45,960 nucleotides of DNA from JBBDNV01 sp040877415 (lineage in GTDB: Bacteria; Planctomycetota; Planctomycetia; Pirellulales; PALSA-1355): assembly GCA_040877415.1 (NCBI GenBank), contig JBBDNV010000209.1, positions 1 to 45,960 on the forward strand, read 5' to 3'. Numbering within the stretch: position 1 is the stretch's first letter; each line of letters opens with the position of its first letter. A model generated the notes under the pieces. It worked only from the letters and a program-made list of their open reading frames with translations. It searched no databases and was not told the origin of the DNA. The translations under genes and the position numbers were made by a program. Of this stretch, positions 7,657 through 16,156 are shown piece by piece.

Positions 7657-9951
7657 ATGCGTCGGCCCGGCCCAGTGCGTCTGTCGCTTGTGGCAATGGC
7701 GTGCATTTGGCCGCTGGCCGTGCGGGCGGCCGACGATGACGGTGCGGCCGAGCGGGATGCGGCCGCGCTGGCGACGTTTCGCGGCCAGGTCGAGCCGCTG
7801 CTGGCGCAGTATTGCACGAAGTGCCACAGTGGCGGGGAGCCGAAGGGGGAATTGAAGCTCGACCTTTACCTCGCCCGGGCGGCGGTTGACCAGGATCGCG
7901 AGGCGTGGGAAAAGGTGGCCCAAAAGCTCCACGACCGCGAGATGCCCCCCGAGGACCAGCCGCAGCCCGACGCGGCCGCGCGCGAAAAAATGACCGCCTG
8001 GATCGATGCCCAATTGGCGCGATTCGGTGGCGGCCAGCGCGATCCGGGCCGCGTGACGATCCGGCGTCTCAATCGCAACGAGTACGACAACACGATCCGC
8101 GACCTGGTTGGCGTCGACTTTCATCCGGCCGACGATTTTCCCTCCGACGACGTCGGCTACGGATTCGACAACATCGGCGACGTGCTGTCGTTGCCGACGA
8201 TCCTGTTGGAAAAGTATCTGGCGGCCGCGGAGCAGGTCGCCGTGCGGACGTTGGGCACCGAACAGGTCAACCTGGTGACCGGCGACACCACCGGCGGCCG
8301 GATCATCGACGGCGGGGCGCGCATTCTGACGAGCGAGATGGAGGTGCGCACGAAGGTGCGGATGTTCGGCAGCGGCGACTACATGTTCCGCGTGCGCGCC
8401 TATGGCGAGCAAGCCGGCGACGAGCCGGTGAAAATGGCGGTCTATCTCGACAAGCAGCTCGTTCGCCGCTTCGACGTCAGCGCCGTCGAGGCCCATCCAC
8501 AGCTTTACGAGGGCTGGCTTCAAACGCGCGGCGGCCAGCACGCCTATTCGATCGTCTTTGAAAACGATTACTACGAGCCCAAGAAGCCCGAGCCGAACGA
8601 TCGCAACCTGATCGTCAAGGAGATCGAGCTGATGGGGCCGTATCCCCCGCCGTTCAAAAGAATCATCCCGCGCGAGCACACGCCCGAGGACCGGATGCAG
8701 CTTGCGCGCGAAATCATCGGCGGCGTCATGGCCCGGGCTTTCCGCCGGCCGGTGACGCCTGCCGAAGTGGACCGCGTGCTTTCGCTGGTGCGGATGGCCG
8801 ATCGCGAGGGGGAGAATTTCAACGTGGCGATCGGCCTGGGCCTGCAAGCCATCCTGGTTTCGCCGCACTTCTTGTTCCGCGTGGAACTCGATCCTGAGCC
8901 GAACAATCCCGATGCCATCCGCACGATCAGCGATGATGAGCTGGCCACGCGGCTTGGTTACTTTCTCTGGAGCAGCATGCCGGACGACGAGCTTTTTACG
9001 CTTGCGCGGCTCGGCAAGCTGCGTAGCGGCGACCAACTCGAGCGCCAGGCGCGGCGGATGCTCGCCGACCCCAAGGCGCAGGCGCTGGTCGAGAATTTTG
9101 CCGGGCAGTGGCTTCAGTTGCGCAACCTGCAAACCGCGGCGCCCGACAAGGGGCATTATCCCGACTTCGACGAATCGCTCCGCCGGGCGATGCGGAAGGA
9201 GACCGAGTTGTTCTTTGCGGCGATCATGCGGGAGGATCGCAGCGCGCTCGACTTCATCGACGGCGACTTTACGTTCGTCAACGAGCGCCTGGCCCGGCAC
9301 TATGGAATCGCCGACGTGAAGGGTGAAGAGTTTCGCAAGGTGCAGCTCGATCCGCAAAAGCGCGGCGGCGTGTTGACGCACGCCAGCGTGCTGACCGTGA
9401 CGTCGAACCCGACGCGCACCTCGCCGGTGAAGCGGGGCAAATGGATTCTGGAGAACATCCTGGGCACGCCCCCTCCGCCTCCGCCTCCGGACGTACCGGA
9501 ATTGAAGGAGGAAGCCGCCGGGGAGCTCACCGGATCGCTGCGCGAGCGCATGGAACAACACCGGGCCAAGCCGGCTTGCGCCGTCTGCCATAACCGCATG
9601 GACCCGCTCGGCTTCGGACTGGAGAATTACGACGGAATCGGCGCCTGGCGAACCAGCGAAGGGCCGTTCGAGATCGACCCGTCCGGTGAGCTGCCCGGTG
9701 GACAAGCGTTCGCCGGTCCGCAAGAATTGAAGGCGATTCTCAAGGCACGGCAGGACGAGTTCGTGCGCTGCCTGACCGAAAAGATGCTCACCTATGGCCT
9801 GGGCCGGGGAGTCGAGTATAGTGACCGCGGCGCCGTCCAGGATATCGTCAAGACCGTCGAGCAGAACGATTACAAGTTCTCGAGTTTGATCATCGCGATC
9901 GTCCACAGCGACCCCTTCCAGAAGCGGCGGGGCAAACGGAGCGAGCCATGA
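7657..9951 (+). CDS. Planctomycete-type cytochrome protein (DUF1587/DUF1595/DUF1592/DUF1588/DUF1585)
   Basis: From the ATG at 7657 the product has 764 residues with a signal peptide ending near VRAADD. A c-type haem motif, CTKCH (residues 53-57), lies in the N-terminal cytochrome domain. Then come the DUF1587 block (RLNRNEYDNTIRDLVGVD), a beta-rich insert resembling a carbohydrate-binding module, DUF1595, and DUF1592 (ELATRLGYFLWSSMPDDEL). DUF1588 follows, with a second CxxCH, CAVCH (641-645), before NRMDPLGFGLENYD. DUF1585 ends the protein (LTYGLGRGVEYSD). The family is greatly expanded in planctomycetes; a periplasmic redox role tied to polysaccharide use is often assumed but not proven. 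The stop overlaps the next start (ATGA, 9948-9951), so the two are translationally coupled. A longer upstream reading frame is a GC artefact inside the Kelch gene. Confidence 0.92.
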   Translation: MRRPGPVRLSLVAMACIWPLAVRAADDDGAAERDAAALATFRGQVEPLLAQYCTKCHSGGEPKGELKLDLYLARAAVDQDREAWEKVAQKLHDREMPPEDQPQPDAAAREKMTAWIDAQLARFGGGQRDPGRVTIRRLNRNEYDNTIRDLVGVDFHPADDFPSDDVGYGFDNIGDVLSLPTILLEKYLAAAEQVAVRTLGTEQVNLVTGDTTGGRIIDGGARILTSEMEVRTKVRMFGSGDYMFRVRAYGEQAGDEPVKMAVYLDKQLVRRFDVSAVEAHPQLYEGWLQTRGGQHAYSIVFENDYYEPKKPEPNDRNLIVKEIELMGPYPPPFKRIIPREHTPEDRMQLAREIIGGVMARAFRRPVTPAEVDRVLSLVRMADREGENFNVAIGLGLQAILVSPHFLFRVELDPEPNNPDAIRTISDDELATRLGYFLWSSMPDDELFTLARLGKLRSGDQLERQARRMLADPKAQALVENFAGQWLQLRNLQTAAPDKGHYPDFDESLRRAMRKETELFFAAIMREDRSALDFIDGDFTFVNERLARHYGIADVKGEEFRKVQLDPQKRGGVLTHASVLTVTSNPTRTSPVKRGKWILENILGTPPPPPPPDVPELKEEAAGELTGSLRERMEQHRAKPACAVCHNRMDPLGFGLENYDGIGAWRTSEGPFEIDPSGELPGGQAFAGPQELKAILKARQDEFVRCLTEKMLTYGLGRGVEYSDRGAVQDIVKTVEQNDYKFSSLIIAIVHSDPFQKRRGKRSEP

Positions 9952-11285
9952 CCAAAAGCTGGCAGATTTCCAGACGAACGGTACTGCGGGGAATGGGAAC
10001 GGCGATCGCCCTGCCGCTTTTGGACGCTATGACGCCGGCGCCGGCGATTGCCGGCGGGGCGCAGAAACTGGCGCCCGTGCGAATGGCGTTCGTCTACGTG
10101 CCCAACGGCAAGCACATGCCCGACTGGACGCCCGCCGCCGTGGGCTCCGAGTTCGAGCTTCCCTACATCACCGAGCCTTTGGCCAAGGTGAAGGACCGGC
10201 TGCTGGTGCTCAGCGGCCTGGCGCAGGATCACGGCCGGCCGCACGGCGACGGGCCCGGCGATCATGCCCGGGCGCTGTCCTCGTTTCTCACCGGCGCGCA
10301 GGTCAAAAAGACGCACGGCGCCGATATCAAGGTGGGCGTGTCGGTCGATCAGGTTGCGGCCCGCAAGGTCGGCCAACGCACCAAATTCCCGTCGCTCGAA
10401 CTGGGTTGCGATCGGGGAGCGCAGGCCGGCAACTGCGACTCGGGCTATAGCTGCTCGTACTCGACCAACATTTCCTGGCGCACCGACACCACGCCGCAAG
10501 CCAAGGAGGTCGACCCGAAGCTGGCGTTCGAGCGGCTGTTTTCCAATGGCGTGGCAGGCGAGCTGGGCTCCAAACGCGAAAAGTACAAAAAGAGCGTCCT
10601 CGACTTCGTGCTGGAAGATGCCCGCGACCTGAAGGCCCGGTTGGGGGTCAAGGATCAGCGCAAGCTGGACGAGTATCTCAATTCGGTCCGCGAGCTGGAA
10701 CGTCGCATCGGCGCCGCCGGCGACGATCCCGACAGCCCCGCGCCCGACTTTCCGAAGCCCGAGGGCATTCCCAAGGATTATGCCGAGCACATTCGCTTGA
10801 TGTACGACTTGCTGGCGTTGGCCTTCCAGGGCGACTTGACGCGGGTGGCGACGTTTGTCGTGGCCAACGAGGGGAGCAACCGCTCGTACGCGTTCATCGA
10901 AGTGCCCGATGGCCACCACGACCTGTCGCACCACGGCGGCAACAAAGACAAGCAGACGAAGATCCGCGAGATCAACCGCTTTCACGTTACGCAATTGGCG
11001 TACTTTTTGGAAAAACTGCAGGGCATTTCCGAAGGAGAGCGGACGCTTTTGGACAATTCGATGATCATGTACGGCAGCGGGCTGGGCGACGGCAACGCGC
11101 ACAACCACGACGACTTGCCGATCCTGCTGGCAGGCCGCGGCGGCGACACGATCCGCACCGGGCGGCACATCCGCTATGAAAAGGAAACGCCGCTCAACAA
11201 TCTTTTCCTGTCGATGCTCGACCGGCTGGATTCATCGGTCGAATCGCTCGGCGACAGCAGCGGCCGGCTCGAATCCCTTCTGTAA
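9948..11285 (+). CDS. DUF1552 domain protein, Tat-exported
   Basis: The 445-residue product starts with a twin-arginine leader (SRRTVLRGMG, then a hydrophobic stretch up to APAIAGG). It is therefore predicted to be exported folded, perhaps with a bound cofactor or metal. The body fits DUF1552: an early FVYVPNGKHMPDW segment, then GDHARALSSFLTGA, a central SVRELERRI helix, a GHHDLSHHG segment and NSMIMYGSGLGDGNAHNHDDLP near the end. The last is reminiscent of metal sites in sulfatase/phosphatase-fold DUF1501-type proteins. DUF1552 genes almost always follow DUF1592 cytochrome genes in planctomycetes, as here with an ATGA overlap, so the two products probably act together in the periplasm. The substrate is unknown. 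Confidence 0.9.
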   Translation: MTKSWQISRRTVLRGMGTAIALPLLDAMTPAPAIAGGAQKLAPVRMAFVYVPNGKHMPDWTPAAVGSEFELPYITEPLAKVKDRLLVLSGLAQDHGRPHGDGPGDHARALSSFLTGAQVKKTHGADIKVGVSVDQVAARKVGQRTKFPSLELGCDRGAQAGNCDSGYSCSYSTNISWRTDTTPQAKEVDPKLAFERLFSNGVAGELGSKREKYKKSVLDFVLEDARDLKARLGVKDQRKLDEYLNSVRELERRIGAAGDDPDSPAPDFPKPEGIPKDYAEHIRLMYDLLALAFQGDLTRVATFVVANEGSNRSYAFIEVPDGHHDLSHHGGNKDKQTKIREINRFHVTQLAYFLEKLQGISEGERTLLDNSMIMYGSGLGDGNAHNHDDLPILLAGRGGDTIRTGRHIRYEKETPLNNLFLSMLDRLDSSVESLGDSSGRLESLL

Positions 11286-11314
11286 CCAATCGACCGGGCA
11301 AGCAGGCGGATGCG

Positions 11315-12316
11315 ATGAGTTGGTCGTTGCGAGTCGCGGCCTTTGCGTTGGCCTGCTTGATCGCGGCGATTGCCGCCGGCTGCGGTCGCGGCGGTTCCGA
11401 TCGACACGGCGCGCCGACGATGGGGCTGATGCCCAAGCTCGTCGGCATCAGCTATTTCACGGCCTCGGAGAAAGGGGCCCGCGAGGCGGCCGGCGAATTG
11501 GGCATCGAGCTGGACTATGACGGTCCGGCCGTCGACAGCGCCGAAGAGCAAGTCAAGATGGTCGACCGCTGGATCGCCCAGGGGTACGACATGATCGCGG
11601 TGGCGCCGAACGATCCGGAGTTGATCGCTCCGGCGCTGCGTCGGGCCCACGAGGCCGGTATCACCGTGCTCACCTGGGATGCCGACGCCAACGCGACCGC
11701 CTCGGGCCGCGAGACATTCGTCAATCAAGCCCCCGTCGACGAAATCGGCGAGACGCTGGTCGACATCCTGGGCGAGGCGGTCGGCGGCGAGGGCAAAGTG
11801 GTGATCATCACCGGCTCGGCCACCGCCCCGAACCAGAACGCCTGGATGAAAGCCATGCGCCGGCGCATCGCCGAAAAGTATCCCAAGCTCGAATTGCTCG
11901 AAACGCTGGTCAGCGACGAAGACCAGGCCAAGGCCTACCGCCTCGCGCGCGACGTGATCAACGCGCACGCCGACCTGGCGGGCATCTGGGGCATCACGTC
12001 GATGTCGCTGCCGGGCGCGGCCAAGGCGGTGCGCGACGCCGGAAAATCGGGGCGGATTCGCGTCACCGGGCTCAGCCTTCCCAACACGATGCGCCAGTAC
12101 GTCGAGGACGGCACCGTCGAAAAGTTCGTGCTCTGGAGCCCCGTCGACCTGGGCTACCTGACGGTGCACGCGGCGAAGCTGTTGCGCGACCGAAAGCTCA
12201 CGCCGGGCGAGCGATCGATCGGGCGGCTGGAGGGAATTCGCGTGAGCGCCGGCGAAGTTCTGTTGGGCCCGCCCAAGGTGTTCGACCGCCGGAACATCGG
12301 CCAATACGACTTTTGA
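11315..12316 (+). CDS. Sugar-binding lipoprotein, periplasmic binding protein type I (RhaS/LsrB-like)
   Basis: The 333-residue product has a lipoprotein signal (a hydrophobic run ending IAAGC, lipobox Cys at about residue 28). The fold is that of type I periplasmic binding proteins for sugars: VGISYFTASEKGAREAAGELGIEL at the start is split here by function into the first strand and helix, then IAQGYDMIAVAPNDPELI, GITVLTWDADA, GKVVIITGSATAPNQNAWM and ADLAGIWGITSMS. This combination resembles rhamnose-binding RhaS and AI-2-binding LsrB proteins of ABC importers. No permease or ATPase gene lies next to it; the neighbours are a DUF1552 gene 29 bases upstream and a metalloprotease gene. It may work with a transporter encoded elsewhere or as a sensor partner. 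The ligand is not determined. Confidence 0.85.
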   Translation: MSWSLRVAAFALACLIAAIAAGCGRGGSDRHGAPTMGLMPKLVGISYFTASEKGAREAAGELGIELDYDGPAVDSAEEQVKMVDRWIAQGYDMIAVAPNDPELIAPALRRAHEAGITVLTWDADANATASGRETFVNQAPVDEIGETLVDILGEAVGGEGKVVIITGSATAPNQNAWMKAMRRRIAEKYPKLELLETLVSDEDQAKAYRLARDVINAHADLAGIWGITSMSLPGAAKAVRDAGKSGRIRVTGLSLPNTMRQYVEDGTVEKFVLWSPVDLGYLTVHAAKLLRDRKLTPGERSIGRLEGIRVSAGEVLLGPPKVFDRRNIGQYDF

Positions 12317-12480
12317 GGCCCCGGGGATCACGTCCGCCCTCGACCACTCGGTCCTACTTGTCCCGCGGCAAAGGTGGGGCTCTGCGTTTGTTGCATTTTT
12401 TTCGACGCACCGGTAGGTTGAATTCGGCTTTCCGGGGGTGGCTGCGAAGACTTGTTCCGCATCCTTTGACTTTGTTAGGA

Positions 12481-12489
12481 AGGGAGGAG
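12481..12489 (+). promoter_or_regulatory. Ribosome binding site of the zinc metalloprotease gene
   Basis: AGGGAGGAG lies four bases before the ATG at 12494. It supports that start over the internal ATG at 12518, which would also leave a working signal peptide. Confidence 0.65.
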
Positions 12490-12493
12490 TGCC

Positions 12494-15355
12494 ATGTTTT
12501 GCCTTTCGCGTCCGCGGATGAATTCACTTCGCCTGGCGTTGCTTCTCGCGTTTTCGCTTTGGGCCGCTGGCGCACTGGCGGACGAAAGCAAGCCGGGCGA
12601 CGCCAAGTCGCCGCCGGCCGGCGCCGCTGCCAAGGCGACCGGCGACGCCACGCCCAAGTCCAAGTTTCCCGAGTGGAACAAAGTGATCGAAGGCGCCAAG
12701 AAGCTCGAAGGGCTTTTTGCGCTGTACTACAACGAAAAGGACGAAAAGCTGCTGATGGAGATTCGCAAGGATCAGTATGGCAAAGAGCTGATCCTGCCGA
12801 TCTCGATCGCGCGCGGCGCCGGCATGATGTACCTGGGCGGCGACACGCTGAATTTCGGCAATCAGTGGATCCTGAGCTTCGAGCGAAAAGCCGATCATAT
12901 TCTGGTCATTCGCAAAAACGTCAAGGTCAAGGCCGACAGCGGCTCGCCTCAGGCCGACTCGGTCAAGGTGTCCTATAACGACAGCGTGATCGCGGCGCTG
13001 CCGATCAAGAGCGAACAGAACGAGGGCGAAAGGGTGCTTGTCGATCTGGCCGACCTGTTCATGACCGATCTGGCCGGCATCGGCGTCAAGCCCGATCGGC
13101 CCCGCAGCACCTGGGCCAAGGTCAAGGCGTTTCCGGAAAACCTGGAGATCGAAGTCAGCGCCGTGTTCAACATGTCCGGCGGCTTCTACTACTATTTTTA
13201 CGGCGGAGACAGCGTCGCCGATCCGCGCGGCGCGCAGATCGTGATTCACTACGGCCTGTCGAAGGTGCCGGAGGGAAGCTACAAGCCGCGCCTGGCCGAC
13301 GACCGCGTGGGACACTTCTTGAGCACGGTCCAGGATTTTTCCACCGATATTCACGACGCCCCGCGCGTCCGCTACGTGACCCGCTGGAACCTGGAAAAGA
13401 GCAACGACTCGGCCGACAAGTCGCCGCCGAAAAAACCGATCGTCTTTTGGGTCGAAAAAACGGTCCCGCGGGAATACCGGCCTTACGTCCGCGCGGGCAT
13501 CCTGGAATGGAACAAGGCCTTTGAAAAGCTCGGCTTCATCGAAGCGATCCAGGTTCGCGACCAGACGGAGCTCGACGACTTCGATCCCGAAGACATTCGC
13601 TACAACACGTTTCGCTGGATCACCACCTCGGCCGGGTTTGCCATGGGGCCGTCGCGCACCAATCCGAAAACGGGACAAATCCTCGACGCCGACATCGTCT
13701 TCGACGAAGGCATGATCCGCTATTGGCGCGGCGAGTTTTTGCGCACCCGGGGCATTCCCGAGGCGCTGGGCCTGATTCACGACGGACAGCGGCAGGCGTT
13801 TTTCAAGCTGTACGCCAGCTATATTCCCGAGTTGGCCGGCCGCGAGCAGGTTTTAAATCGCCTGGCGGCCGAGTATCGGGCGAGTGGCAAAGACGGTCCG
13901 GCCGCGGCGCCCTTTGCGCGGCCCAGCGGCGCGGGCGGTGCGCTAGCGCACCGCGGCTGCGAGTGCTGCATGATGGGCCAGGGCATGCAACGCCAGATCG
14001 GCCTGATGGCCGCCGTCATGGCCGCCAAGGGAACGATCGAGCCCGGGGGCAAGGTGCCCGAGGAATTTATCGGCCAGGCGATCAAGGAAGTGGTCATGCA
14101 CGAAGTGGGTCACACGCTGGGCCTGCGCCACAATTTCAAATCGAGCACGTTCATCGGCCTCCAGGACGCGAACAACCCGGAAATCACGCGCAAAAAGGGC
14201 ATGACCGGCTCGGTCATGGATTACGCGCCGGCCAACTTCGCTTCCAAGGGCGAAAAGCAGGGCGATTATTTCTCCGACACGATCGGCCCGTACGACTACT
14301 GGGCCATCGAGTTCGCCTACAAGCCATTCAAGGCGGACGAGAAGGAAGAGCTGGCCAAGGTCGGGGCCCGCTCGTCGGCCGGAGATTTGATCTATGCCAC
14401 CGACGAAGATATGTGGATGAACCCCGATCCGCGGATCAACGCCTTCGATCTGGGCGATCCGCTCGAATATGCCAACCAGCGCGTGCGATTGATGAAAGAG
14501 TCGCTGGAAAAGCTGGAAGAGCGCGTCGTGGCCAAGGGCGAAGGCTGGCAGCGGGCCCGGCAGGCATTCTCGATGCTCCTGGGCGAATTGTCGTCGGCCG
14601 CGTACTTGAGCAGCCAGTACGTAGGGGGCCAATTCACGTCGCGGGCCCACCGCGACGACCCGGAGGCAAAACTCCCCCTGGAGGCGATTCCCCTGGCCAA
14701 GCAGCGCGAGGCGATCAAGCTCTTGAAGGATGAAATCCTCTCGGACGAGGCGTTCAAATTCTCGCCCGAACTGCTCAAGCGGCTGCCGCCACAGCACTTC
14801 ACCGACGACGATTATTTCTACATCGGCGACTATCAGTTCCCGCTGTACGAAACGGTGCTGGCGATTCAACGGATCGTGCTCTCGCGGTTTCTCGATGGGC
14901 AGGTGCTCCGCTCGATTCAGAACGCCGAGCTGTTGGCGGGCGGCGGCCAGGAAGTGCTCAAGATGCCCGAGGTGTTCGACACGCTCTCCGAGGCCATCTG
15001 GAAGGAGCTGCCGGCCGTTGAGTCCGCGGGCGGGGAAAAGAAAAAGGTCGAAATCTCGACCATCCGCCGCAACCTGCAGCGCGAGCACCTGAAACGGCTG
15101 TCCAATATGGTGCTCGGTCCCAGAAACGATTTTTCCGACTTCTACTACGTTATTTTCTACGCCTACGACCAGCCCGTCCCGGCTGACGCCAAGGCCCTGG
15201 CACGCCACCACCTGAAAGCGATCGATGCGCGGATCGCCGTCGCGCTCGACGCGGAGAAAGCGGCGCCGGATGTCTACAGCCGCGCGCACCTGGAGGAGGT
15301 GCACGACCAGATCGCCAAGGTGCTGGCGGCGGAGTTGAAGATGAACGAGCCGTGA
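12494..15355 (+). CDS. Secreted zinc-dependent metalloprotease (DUF5117/DUF4953 family)
   Basis: This 953-residue protein has a signal peptide ending near AGALADES. A DUF5117-type N-terminal half follows (about residues 80-300, with LPISIARGAGMMYLGGDTL and FYYYFYGGDS), then a metzincin-like catalytic half of DUF4953 type. The zinc site is HEVGHTLGLRH (residues 536-546), with His536, His540 and His546 as ligands and Glu537 as the catalytic base. GSVMDYAPAN about 30 residues later provides the Met-turn. The ending is helical. An insertion before the zinc site carries CECC (489-492) followed by methionines (MMGQGMQ), which could bind a metal. The family is exported and presumed to degrade proteins, but substrates are unknown. 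A strong terminator follows at 15388-15436, so the gene appears to be transcribed separately from the bufferin operon. Confidence 0.92.
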   Translation: MFCLSRPRMNSLRLALLLAFSLWAAGALADESKPGDAKSPPAGAAAKATGDATPKSKFPEWNKVIEGAKKLEGLFALYYNEKDEKLLMEIRKDQYGKELILPISIARGAGMMYLGGDTLNFGNQWILSFERKADHILVIRKNVKVKADSGSPQADSVKVSYNDSVIAALPIKSEQNEGERVLVDLADLFMTDLAGIGVKPDRPRSTWAKVKAFPENLEIEVSAVFNMSGGFYYYFYGGDSVADPRGAQIVIHYGLSKVPEGSYKPRLADDRVGHFLSTVQDFSTDIHDAPRVRYVTRWNLEKSNDSADKSPPKKPIVFWVEKTVPREYRPYVRAGILEWNKAFEKLGFIEAIQVRDQTELDDFDPEDIRYNTFRWITTSAGFAMGPSRTNPKTGQILDADIVFDEGMIRYWRGEFLRTRGIPEALGLIHDGQRQAFFKLYASYIPELAGREQVLNRLAAEYRASGKDGPAAAPFARPSGAGGALAHRGCECCMMGQGMQRQIGLMAAVMAAKGTIEPGGKVPEEFIGQAIKEVVMHEVGHTLGLRHNFKSSTFIGLQDANNPEITRKKGMTGSVMDYAPANFASKGEKQGDYFSDTIGPYDYWAIEFAYKPFKADEKEELAKVGARSSAGDLIYATDEDMWMNPDPRINAFDLGDPLEYANQRVRLMKESLEKLEERVVAKGEGWQRARQAFSMLLGELSSAAYLSSQYVGGQFTSRAHRDDPEAKLPLEAIPLAKQREAIKLLKDEILSDEAFKFSPELLKRLPPQHFTDDDYFYIGDYQFPLYETVLAIQRIVLSRFLDGQVLRSIQNAELLAGGGQEVLKMPEVFDTLSEAIWKELPAVESAGGEKKKVEISTIRRNLQREHLKRLSNMVLGPRNDFSDFYYVIFYAYDQPVPADAKALARHHLKAIDARIAVALDAEKAAPDVYSRAHLEEVHDQIAKVLAAELKMNEP

Positions 15356-15387
15356 AATCGAGCGTCGGCTGGAAGCGCCTGAGGATT

Positions 15388-15436
15388 CCAGAGCGTGCGG
15401 ACGGCGCAGGGAAAGCCGCCGCACGCTCTGGTTTTT
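15388..15436 (+). terminator. Rho-independent terminator after the metalloprotease gene
   Basis: CCAGAGCGTGCGG (15388-15400) and CCGCACGCTCTGG (15419-15431) form a perfect 13-bp stem with an 18-base loop. Five T residues (15432-15436) follow directly. It sits 33 bases after the stop codon of the metalloprotease gene and separates that gene from the bufferin operon. Confidence 0.85.
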
Positions 15437-15603
15437 CCGGCGGTATCTGCCTGGGAGTCGCCGGGCGGCATGATTTGTGCCGAGTCCCACTGAATTGGCA
15501 GGGGCGGTGACAAATGTTACGTTAAGCGGGGGCGGTTGCGGGACCCTTGCGGGTGCCGCTTCGTCAGAACGACATCAAGACCTTTCAAACACAGGACCTG
15601 GCA

Positions 15604-16059
15604 ATGGAAAAATCGGATCTGAATCGACGCGATTTTCAGCGTCTGAGCGCCGCCGCCGTGGGCGGACTTTTGGCGGGCGCGGCATTCGCGGGATCGGCCT
15701 CGGCGGCCGACGACAAGAAAGACGAGGTGCCCAAGAAGGACAAGAAGAAGAGTCCGCTTCTCGGCGAGCCGCATGTCTGCCGCGGCATCAACATGTGCAA
15801 AGGACTGGGAGCCGACAAGGAAAATGCCTGCGCCGGTCAAGGCGCTTGTGCGACGGCCAAGGCCCACACGTGTCATTACAAGAACGAGTGCCGCGGTCAG
15901 GGCGGCTGCGGCGCCAAGCCGGGCGAAAACGAGTGCAAGGGCAAGGGTGAGTGCGGCGTCCCGATGGCATCGGGAGCATGGAAGAAGGCCCGAGCCCGTT
16001 TTGAAGCACTCATGAAAAAAGAGGGCAAGCCAGTCGGAACAGCCCCGCCGAAGGCGTGA
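15604..16059 (+). CDS. bufA2: BufA2-like cysteine-rich bufferin-type metallophore precursor
   Basis: From the ATG at 15604 (AGGA seven bases upstream) the product has 151 residues. The leader NRRDFQRLSAAAVGGLLAG has two arginines and a hydrophobic core, ending SASA, so it is a Tat-type signal. A Lys/Asp-rich linker (residues 35-52) follows. The core holds nine cysteines (59, 65, 76, 82, 90, 96, 102, 111, 117) in short repeats of the kind CRGxxxCKG, NACAGQGAC, NECRGQGGC, ECKGKGEC. The tail (about 120-151) is a basic helix. This arrangement is that of BufA2 precursors. In the family, an MNIO enzyme converts core cysteines to thiooxazoles and the peptide then binds copper in the periplasm. The maturase and partner genes lie directly downstream. 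Which cysteines are modified here is unknown. Confidence 0.85.
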   Translation: MEKSDLNRRDFQRLSAAAVGGLLAGAAFAGSASAADDKKDEVPKKDKKKSPLLGEPHVCRGINMCKGLGADKENACAGQGACATAKAHTCHYKNECRGQGGCGAKPGENECKGKGECGVPMASGAWKKARARFEALMKKEGKPVGTAPPKA

Positions 16060-16093
16060 CCTATTGGCCAATTGACGTAGCGTGTTCAGGTGC

Positions 16094-16126
16094 CACGGGT
16101 GGAATCGTCCACCCGTGCTCCTTTTT
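16094..16126 (+). terminator. Hairpin with T-tract between bufA2 and bufB (possible attenuator)
   Basis: CACGGGTGGA (16094-16103) and TCCACCCGTG (16108-16117) form a perfect 10-bp stem with the four-base loop ATCG. CTCC and five T residues (16122-16126) follow. It lies 35 bases after the precursor stop codon and before the maturase start. As an intrinsic terminator it would let only part of the transcripts continue, making precursor more abundant than enzyme. Similar stems can also occur as dispersed elements. Confidence 0.65.
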
Positions 16127-16156
16127 GCCGTTTCGTAATTGCGGGGCCGACTTTTT

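Noticed and set aside
7120..9906. A 928-codon open frame on the minus strand opposite the DUF1592 gene
   Set aside because: It mirrors the codon structure of the + strand gene in GC-rich DNA, has no family resemblance or ribosome binding site, and covers a gene with clear domains.
13943..15490. A 515-codon minus-strand frame opposite the metalloprotease
   Set aside because: Antisense to a confident gene, and it runs through the terminator hairpin; no protein family is visible.
15495..15511. Sigma-54-like sequence (TTGGCA...TGAC) before the bufferin operon
   Set aside because: The GG element is present but the GC at -12 is GA, and the T pair is poor, so it falls short of the consensus. A sigma-70 reading of the same stretch (TTGGCA, then TACGTT) is also weak.
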